A DNA stretch of 64,000 nt from Alcanivorax quisquiliarum. Its GTDB lineage: Bacteria; Pseudomonadota; Gammaproteobacteria; Pseudomonadales; Alcanivoracaceae. The notes beneath the pieces were generated by a model. That model did not search any database, was not told the origin of the DNA, and saw nothing but the letters and a program-made list of their open reading frames with translations. This document shows, in pieces, positions 58,510-64,000 of this stretch (the stretch's first letter is position 1; each line of letters opens with the position of its first letter). The translations under genes were made by a program, and so were the position numbers. The stretch covers positions 124,001-188,000 of the forward strand of contig NZ_JALKII010000005.1 of NCBI RefSeq assembly GCF_023051175.1, in the 5' to 3' direction.

Positions 58510-59262
58510 GTGAAACGTGATGACATGCTCAAGGCACTGGATGATCTGCTCAAGCCCGGCAAGTTTCGGGATTACTGCCCCAACGGCCTGCAAGTAGAAG
58601 GGCGCGAGCAAATCCGCCGTGTGGTGACGGGCGTGACGGCCTGCCAGGCATTGCTGGATGCAGCACTGGTAGAAGAGGCGGATGCCGTGCTGGTGCATCA
58701 CGGTTATTTCTGGAAAAACGAAGACCCCCGCGTGCGCGGCATGAAGCGCCAGCGCCTGCACACTTTGTTGCGCCACGATCTGAATCTGTTTGCCTACCAC
58801 CTGCCGCTGGATGCGCACCCCGATCTGGGCAATAACACCCAGCTGGCGCGCCGGCTCGGGCTCACAGTTACAGGCTGGCTGGGCGAGGACGACAGCTCGC
58901 TGGGGCTGGTGGGGCGCCTGCCTGACCCGATGCCGGCCGCCGAGTTCGCGACGTTGGTGGAAGATGTGCTGGGCCGCGAAACCTTGCACATTGGCGAAGC
59001 CGAAGACGAAATTGAAACCATCGCCTGGTGCACCGGCGCCGCACAGGGTTTTATCGATCAGGCTCAGTCCGCCGGCGTGGATGCCTATCTCTCCGGCGAA
59101 ATTTCCGAGCCCACCGTGCACTTTGCGCGAGAAACCGGCATTCATTATTTTGCCGCAGGCCACCACGCCACCGAGCGCTACGGTGTGCAAGCCGTGGGTG
59201 AGTGGCTGGCCCGGCAATTCGATATCGAGCATATTTTCATCGATATCGACAATCCTGTCTGA
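58510..59262 (+). CDS. Nif3-like dinuclear metal centre protein (YbgI family)
   Basis: A 250-aa protein with the conserved metal-binding histidines (ADAVLVHHGYFWKN, YHLPLDAHPDLGNN, FAAGHHATERYG). NIF3/YbgI proteins form toroidal hexamers with a two-metal site; the proposed roles (GTP cyclohydrolase-like, hydrolase) are unsettled. ATG 58510 follows GGAGGAGCAAGAG. It lies divergent to algW, the usual arrangement. Confidence 0.92.
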   Translation: MKRDDMLKALDDLLKPGKFRDYCPNGLQVEGREQIRRVVTGVTACQALLDAALVEEADAVLVHHGYFWKNEDPRVRGMKRQRLHTLLRHDLNLFAYHLPLDAHPDLGNNTQLARRLGLTVTGWLGEDDSSLGLVGRLPDPMPAAEFATLVEDVLGRETLHIGEAEDEIETIAWCTGAAQGFIDQAQSAGVDAYLSGEISEPTVHFARETGIHYFAAGHHATERYGVQAVGEWLARQFDIEHIFIDIDNPV

Positions 59263-59374
59263 TCTTCCTGCTGCTGCTCCGGCGATATTCCGGGGCAGCT
59301 TGCTGCACGGCTGCGGCTGACTTTCACCGTCATTTTCGAGCGCCAGGCCGGTTATCACCGGCCCTGTGGCACTG

Positions 59375-59383
59375 TGCTATGAT
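59375..59383 (+). promoter_or_regulatory. Extended -10 promoter upstream of the lipid-kinase-like gene
   Basis: TGC directly precedes TATGAT (59378-59383), an extended -10 element, 78 nt upstream of the next start codon. A hairpin (GGCCGGT/ACCGGCC, 59346-59363), probably the nif3 terminator, lies just before it. Confidence 0.45.
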
Positions 59384-59460
59384 CCGCCGCTTTGTGGCCA
59401 GCACCAGGGAGACGGCGGGCCGGAGCATTGGCAGTACCGGATAAGACGGGGCCGGATTCC

Positions 59461-60333
59461 ATGAAAATACTGGTGGTTTACAACCCGGCCGCAGGGGGCG
59501 GCCGGGAAGCGCTGCTCAAGCGGCTGGTGCAGGCGCTTGAGCGCCGTGGCGCGGATGTGGAAGTGTATCGCACCAAGGCGCCCGGCGATGCCACCCGCCA
59601 TCTGCAGGCGCGCGCGCACCAAGGCGATGTGGTAGTGGCTGTGGGGGGCGATGGCACCACCAACGAAGTGCTCAACGGCCTCGACGATGGCGTGCCGCTG
59701 GGCATTTTCGGCACCGGCACAGCCAACGTGCTGGCGCGGGAGTTGAACTTGCCCCGGCACCCGGAGCAGGCCGCCGAGGTAATGGTGAACGGCGCCAGCC
59801 TGACCGTGTGGCCCGGCGATCTTGCGGGCCGCCGCTTCATGATGTGGACAGGCGTCGGCTATGACGCCTGGGTAGTGCAAGGCACCGATCTCGGCGTGAA
59901 GCGCCGCTTCGGCAAGCTGGCGTACGTGCTGGCGATGATTCGCCAGCTGGCGCGCTACGGCACCACCGACTACCGTTTGCGGATCGACGGGCGCGACTAT
60001 CAAGCGCGCTCGGCGATCATCGCCAACGGCCGCCATTACGGCGGCCGCTTTGTGCTCACCCGGCAGGCGGACCTGACGCAGCCCACGCTGCAAGTGCTGC
60101 TGTTCAACGCGCCGGGGCGCCTGGCCCTGCTCAAGTGCTTGATGGCGTTGCCGTTTGGCGCCATGGAGCGGGTTGACGGAATTGTGTCCCTGCCCGCCCG
60201 CGAGATCGAAATAGAGGCAAGCGAGCAAGACGAGCCGTTGCAGGCAGACGGTGATCCGGCCGGCATACTGCCGGCACGGGTCACAGTGGCAGAGCGCGCC
60301 GTGCTGGTGCGCGTTGCCCGCGACAGCGCCTGA
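59461..60333 (+). CDS. Diacylglycerol kinase/YegS-family lipid kinase
   Basis: A 290-aa protein with the DAGK catalytic domain: KILVVYNPAAGGG at the N-terminus and the nucleotide loop AVGGDGTTNEVLNG near residue 62, then GIFGTGTANVLARELN. Such enzymes phosphorylate diacylglycerol, sphingosine-like lipids or related substrates. The start is at ATG 59461. The C-terminal beta-sandwich is present. The specific lipid is not known. It is convergent with zapG, 11 bp apart. Confidence 0.85.
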   Translation: MKILVVYNPAAGGGREALLKRLVQALERRGADVEVYRTKAPGDATRHLQARAHQGDVVVAVGGDGTTNEVLNGLDDGVPLGIFGTGTANVLARELNLPRHPEQAAEVMVNGASLTVWPGDLAGRRFMMWTGVGYDAWVVQGTDLGVKRRFGKLAYVLAMIRQLARYGTTDYRLRIDGRDYQARSAIIANGRHYGGRFVLTRQADLTQPTLQVLLFNAPGRLALLKCLMALPFGAMERVDGIVSLPAREIEIEASEQDEPLQADGDPAGILPARVTVAERAVLVRVARDSA

Positions 60334-60344
60334 CGCCGCCCGGC

Positions 60345-60920
60345 TCAGGCGTGCTTGCTGGCCGGGGCGTCTTCGTCGGTAGAGCAGCCTTGATCTTCGC
60401 AGCCTTCCGCATAATCCCGCGGCGGCTCCACCTGAGATGGCGTATCCTCCTTGGCGGCCAGCGCCAGATCATCCACCGGCGAGAACGGGCCGCCCTCAGG
60501 CTCATCGCGCAGGCCGAAATCTTCCGCCAGCGTGCCCTGAGCCGAAGGCGCATAATCCAGCGGCTGGCTGATCGACGCGGCGTTGTCCTGCTCGGTGCCC
60601 GGATAGCCCGGCAGGCTGTCCAGTGATTTCGCCATCGCCAGGCGGCGGCCCTGCTCGCTGCACAGGGTGCGCGCCCCGGCAGACAAGTGCTCGTGCACCG
60701 CCCGGTAGGAGGCTGTCATCTGATTGACCAGCTCGGCGGTGCGCAGGAAATGATGATCCACCTCTTCACGGTGGCGCGCCAGATTGGCCCGCGCTTCATC
60801 CCGCTCACGTTTCAGCGCCCGCTGCGCACGCCGGGCTGGCAGCAGCAGATACATCAGCGCAGCGCCCAGGGCGCCACCGATCAGGAAGGCCAGGAACATG
60901 GCGGCCGAATTCTCCATCAT
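60345..60920 (-). CDS. zapG: ZapG (YhcB/DUF1043) inner-membrane protein
   Basis: A 191-aa protein with one N-terminal helix (residues 8-27), then a long coiled coil (about 30-90, RRAQRALKRERDEARANLARHREEVDHHF) with the family motif DHHFLRTAELVNQMTASYRAVHEHLS. The C-terminus is variable and acidic. YhcB/ZapG links cell division and envelope growth. The start ATG 60920 has AAGGAG 6 nt upstream; a second ATG follows at once. Confidence 0.9.
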   Translation of the reverse strand: MMENSAAMFLAFLIGGALGAALMYLLLPARRAQRALKRERDEARANLARHREEVDHHFLRTAELVNQMTASYRAVHEHLSAGARTLCSEQGRRLAMAKSLDSLPGYPGTEQDNAASISQPLDYAPSAQGTLAEDFGLRDEPEGGPFSPVDDLALAAKEDTPSQVEPPRDYAEGCEDQGCSTDEDAPASKHA

Positions 60921-61053
60921 CAACAACTCCTTGGCCGGCGCTGCCGAGCGAAGCTCTGCGGGCGCCGGAATGCTGTGGCGGGATATCGCCACGAGGTGAG
61001 CGGCTATTGCAGCATAGCCGGCAGAGTCGCGCCAAGCACGTTACCGCCGTAAT

Positions 61054-61062
61054 TGTTAGAAT
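61054..61062 (+). promoter_or_regulatory. Extended -10 promoter upstream of the alpha/beta hydrolase gene
   Basis: TGT directly precedes TAGAAT (61057-61062), 50 nt before the start codon at 61112. No good -35 box is seen, as is common with extended -10 promoters. Confidence 0.4.
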
Positions 61063-61111
61063 TCTTGGCAAGCCCGGCACCGGGCACAAGCAATACTCAA
61101 AGGAGCCACCC

Positions 61112-61753
61112 ATGTCGCGCCCCAGCCAGGAAAAAATCACCCTCAGCGGCCCCGCCGGCGCACTGGAAGCCGTGCTGGAGCTGACGGCTGATACGCCCGC
61201 TTTCATTGCCATAGTATGCCACCCGCACCCGCTGTTTGGCGGCACCATGCAAAACAAGGTAGTCACCACCCTCAGCCGCGCTTGCCGCGATGCCGGCGCC
61301 GCCGTGCTGCGCTTCAATTTTCGCGGCGTAGGGGCCAGCCAGGGCGCCTTCAGTGAAGGGCAGGGCGAGACAGAAGACCTGCTCGCCGCCGAGAGCTGGC
61401 TACGCCAGCGCTACCCCGGCCTGCCGCTGTGGCTGGCGGGCTTCTCTTTCGGCAGCTTCGTCGCCGCCCGTGGCGCCGGTGTACTGGCTGCCAACGAGCG
61501 CGCCCCGGCACACCTGTTTCTGGTCGCGCCGCCCGTGCACAACTTCGATTTCACTAGCGTCGACAGCCCTGGCTGCCCGGTCACCGTGGTGCAAAGCGAA
61601 GATGATGAAGTGGTGCCCGCCGAAAAGGTATTTGCATGGCAGCAGAGCACCCCGCTGGCGCCGGATCTGATCCGCTTTTCCGGTGCCGGCCATTTCTTCC
61701 ACGGCAAGCTGGTGCAGCTGGCCGAAGTGGTGCGCAGCCGCCTGCCGGAATAG
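61112..61753 (+). CDS. Small alpha/beta hydrolase (serine hydrolase)
   Basis: A 213-aa protein with the fold markers VCHPHPLFGGTMQNKVV near residue 35, FNFRGVGASQG near 70 and the nucleophile elbow GFSFGS (Ser near residue 112). Asp in QSEDDEVVP and His in GAGHFFHG complete the triad. It resembles the YfhR/OsmC-neighbour type of short esterases, sometimes annotated as dienelactone-hydrolase-like. The substrate is unknown. ATG 61112 follows AAAGGAG. Confidence 0.85.
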   Translation: MSRPSQEKITLSGPAGALEAVLELTADTPAFIAIVCHPHPLFGGTMQNKVVTTLSRACRDAGAAVLRFNFRGVGASQGAFSEGQGETEDLLAAESWLRQRYPGLPLWLAGFSFGSFVAARGAGVLAANERAPAHLFLVAPPVHNFDFTSVDSPGCPVTVVQSEDDEVVPAEKVFAWQQSTPLAPDLIRFSGAGHFFHGKLVQLAEVVRSRLPE

Positions 61754-61882
61754 ACAGCGGCGCACCTGGCGCGGCATCAGCTGAGAACGCTGGCAAGCAG
61801 CCCCGCTGCGAGGCCACCAAATTGCCAACCCCGCGAGCCGGCGCTACATTGAGCGCCCCGCAGGGCCCATCGGGCGGATTTC

Positions 61883-62965
61883 ATGACACCACTAGAACAT
61901 TATCAACGGGATCTCACGCGCCCGGACTTTTTCCATGATCCAGCACAGGAGCACGCCATGCGCCGGCTGGATGATCTCCATGCACGGCTCAGCGAGCCGC
62001 CCCGCCGTGGCGGGCTGTTCGGCAGGCGCCGCACACGCGAGCTGGTGCGCGGGCTCTATATGTGGGGCGGCGTCGGCCGGGGCAAGACCTACCTGATGGA
62101 TGTGTTCTTCGAGGCGCTGCCGTTCCCCGACAAGCGGCGCATGCACTTCCACCGCTTCATGCAGCACGTGCACCAGCAGATGCGTGCCCGTCAAGGACAA
62201 AAAAATCCACTGGTGGCGATCGCCCGTGATTTCGCCCGCAACGTGCGGGTGCTATGTTTCGACGAGTTTTTCGTCACCGACATCACCGATGCCATGATCC
62301 TGGCCACGGTGCTGGAATCACTGTTCGCCGAAGGCGTGACACTGGTGGCGACCTCGAACATCGAACCGGACGGCCTCTACCGCGACGGCTTGCAGCGCGC
62401 GCGCTTTCTGCCAGCCATCGAGCTTCTGAAAACGCATACAGAGGTGCTCAACGTGGATGGCGGCACCGATTATCGGCTGCGGCTGCTGGAGCAGGCAGAG
62501 CTGTACTGCTGCCCGCTGGGAGCAAGCGCCGACCGGTTCCTGGCAGAACGCTTCAAGACCCTCGAAGCGGAACAGGCGCGGCACCGCGAGCAGGTAGACC
62601 TGGACGTGGAAGGCCGCGTGATCCGCGCCGAACGGGTAAGCGATGGCGTCGCCTGGTTCGAGTTCCGGTCGCTGTGCGACGGGCCGCGTTCGCAGACCGA
62701 TTACATCGAGCTGGCGCGGGAGTTTCATACGGTGCTGCTGGCTAATGTAGAGCGCATGAGCGTGGTAACAGATGACATCGCGCGGCGCTTCATCAATATG
62801 GTCGATGAGTTTTATGACCGTGGCGTCAAGCTCATCATCACCGCTGAAACACCCATCGAAGATCTGTACAGCGGCGGCCGGCTGGAGTTCGAGTTTGATC
62901 GCACCCGGAGCCGATTGCTGGAAATGCAATCCAGAGAATACCTGATGCGCGAACATCGCGCCTGA
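61883..62965 (+). CDS. zapE: Cell division ATPase ZapE (AFG1 family)
   Basis: A 360-aa AAA-like ATPase. Walker A is GGVGRGKT (residues 62-69), Walker B LCFDEFFV, with the sensor ATSNIEPDGLY and C-terminal YSGGRLEFEFDRTRSRLLEMQS. ZapE binds FtsZ and acts late in division, mainly under stress or low oxygen. The neighbourhood next to zapG and the division genes downstream in relatives is conserved. Confidence 0.95.
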   Translation: MTPLEHYQRDLTRPDFFHDPAQEHAMRRLDDLHARLSEPPRRGGLFGRRRTRELVRGLYMWGGVGRGKTYLMDVFFEALPFPDKRRMHFHRFMQHVHQQMRARQGQKNPLVAIARDFARNVRVLCFDEFFVTDITDAMILATVLESLFAEGVTLVATSNIEPDGLYRDGLQRARFLPAIELLKTHTEVLNVDGGTDYRLRLLEQAELYCCPLGASADRFLAERFKTLEAEQARHREQVDLDVEGRVIRAERVSDGVAWFEFRSLCDGPRSQTDYIELAREFHTVLLANVERMSVVTDDIARRFINMVDEFYDRGVKLIITAETPIEDLYSGGRLEFEFDRTRSRLLEMQSREYLMREHRA

Positions 62966-63023
62966 GCCCGTTTTCTGGCAGCCGGCACTGCCGGCCCCGG
63001 CAAGAACCTGACAGGAGACCGAT

Positions 63024-64000
63024 ATGATCCCGCGCACATTGTTCACATCCGATCATGAAACCTTTCGTGATACCGTTCGCCGCTTCCTGGAAAACGAAGC
63101 CGTGCCCCATCACGAACAATGGGAAAAAGACGGCCAGGTGCCCGCCGAACTGTGGCGCAAGGCCGGCGAGCAGGGTTTTCTCTGCCCCATGGTGGCCGAA
63201 GAATACGGCGGCATCGGTGCGGATTTCCTCTACAGTGTAGTGGTCAGTGAAGAAATCGCCCGCCTGGGCCTGACCGGCATCGGCTGGGGCCTGCACACGG
63301 ATATTGTCGCGCCTTATATCGAGCACTACGGCTCGGAAGAGCAAAAGCAGAAATACCTGCCGAAGATGGTGACTGGCGAAACCATCACCGCTATCGCCAT
63401 GTCCGAGCCGGCGGCTGGCTCCGATCTGCAAGGCATCAAGACCACCGCACAGAAAGATGGCGACCACTACATCATCAACGGCTCCAAGACATTTATCACC
63501 AACGGCCAGAACGCCGATCTGGTGATCGTAGTGGCGAAAACCGATCCTACCAAAGGCGCCAAAGGCACCAGCCTGTTCCTGGTCGAAGCCGGCACACCGG
63601 GCTTCCAGAAAGGCACCAACCTGAACAAGATCGGCATGAAAGCTCAGGATACTTCCGAGCTGTTTTTCCAGGATGTACGTGTGCCGGCAGATGCGCTGCT
63701 CGGGCAGGAAGGCATGGGCTTTATCTACCTCATGCAGGAGCTGCCACAAGAGCGCCTGAATATTGCCGTCAACGCCATTGCCATGGCCGAAAGTGCACTG
63801 GAACACACCATCACCTACGTCAAAGAGCGCAAGGCATTTGGCCGCAGCGTGGCGGAATTCCAGAACACCCAATTCAAACTGGCCGAGATGCACACTGAAG
63901 TGGAAGCCGCACGGGTCTATCTGGACCGCTGCATCGAACTGCACTTGCAGAAAAAACTCGACGTGCCGACCGCCGCTGCCGTGAAATACTTCACCACCGA
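63024..64000 (+). CDS. Acyl-CoA dehydrogenase, 3' truncated by window edge
   Basis: The first 325 codons are visible, open to the last base. ATG 63024 is preceded by AGGAGA. Features of the FAD-dependent family are present: TAIAMSEPAAGSDLQGIKTTA near residues 120-140, YIINGSKTFITNGQNADLVIVVAKT, and TITYVKERKAFGRSVAEFQNTQF near 270. It catalyses the first step of beta-oxidation or a branched-chain step; chain-length preference cannot be told. A homologue sits at the same place beside zapE in Pseudomonas. Confidence 0.93.
   Translation, partial: MIPRTLFTSDHETFRDTVRRFLENEAVPHHEQWEKDGQVPAELWRKAGEQGFLCPMVAEEYGGIGADFLYSVVVSEEIARLGLTGIGWGLHTDIVAPYIEHYGSEEQKQKYLPKMVTGETITAIAMSEPAAGSDLQGIKTTAQKDGDHYIINGSKTFITNGQNADLVIVVAKTDPTKGAKGTSLFLVEAGTPGFQKGTNLNKIGMKAQDTSELFFQDVRVPADALLGQEGMGFIYLMQELPQERLNIAVNAIAMAESALEHTITYVKERKAFGRSVAEFQNTQFKLAEMHTEVEAARVYLDRCIELHLQKKLDVPTAAAVKYFTT

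Overview
The window is a GC-rich stretch of a gammaproteobacterial chromosome. Gene order over the right-hand 38 kb (gatBAC | mreBCD-maf-yhdP-nit-tldD ... yjgA-pmbA ... ptsO-rapZ-ptsN-hpf-rpoN-lptBAC-kdsCD | mlaC-ibaG-murA-hisGDC | algW-nif3 ... zapE-acyl-CoA dehydrogenase) matches the conserved block I know from Pseudomonas and relatives. A stand-alone ectoine hydroxylase points to a marine or salt-tolerant member of the Pseudomonadales/Oceanospirillales. An Alcanivorax-like bacterium is my best guess, but this is inference from gene content and was not searched. I see no insertion sequence, prophage, CRISPR array, tRNA or rRNA.

Left part (1-25.9 kb) is the more variable half. It carries a truncated pirin, a DoxX protein with an apparent frameshift, a RutE-type nitroreductase, a secreted AstE/AspA-like zinc enzyme, the ABC-F ATPase Uup, and the periplasmic alpha-2-macroglobulin yfhM with its partner pbpC. 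It continues with a fused ABC exporter, a YadG/YadH-type ABC pair, and a large MscK-type mechanosensitive channel. A C39-like lipoprotein peptidase with its PA2779-type membrane partner, ectoine hydroxylase, an unknown periplasmic protein, a cyclic-nucleotide-binding-domain protein and a crotonase complete this half. The themes are envelope defence and osmotic adaptation.

Middle part (26-43.6 kb): the gatCAB operon for transamidation of Glu-tRNA(Gln)/Asp-tRNA(Asn) diverges from mreBCD (cell shape), which runs into maf, yhdP, a nitrilase-family amidase and tldD. Two regulators (a cNMP-binding protein and a LuxR-type HTH protein) sit between tldD and yjgA/pmbA. rng is missing from its usual place between maf and yhdP.

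Right part (43.7-64 kb): the minus-strand kdsD-kdsC-lptC-lptA-lptB genes (LPS Kdo synthesis and export) are followed, after an unusual 498-bp gap, by rpoN-hpf-ptsN-rapZ-ptsO (sigma-54, ribosome hibernation, nitrogen PTS). Divergent from them are mlaC, ibaG, murA and hisGDC. The usual mlaF, mlaE, mlaD and mlaB are absent around mlaC. The window ends with algW (regulated intramembrane proteolysis), nif3, a diacylglycerol-kinase-like gene, zapG, an alpha/beta hydrolase, zapE and the start of an acyl-CoA dehydrogenase.

The most unusual local signals are: an in-frame open extension behind the pbpC stop codon that repeats the PbpC C-terminal peptide; hairpin-plus-T-tract terminators placed directly against the ribosome binding sites of rutE and of the 274-aa cNMP-domain protein; the orphan mlaC; the C39-like peptidase/PA2779 pair; and the regulator pair between the TldD and TldE subunits.
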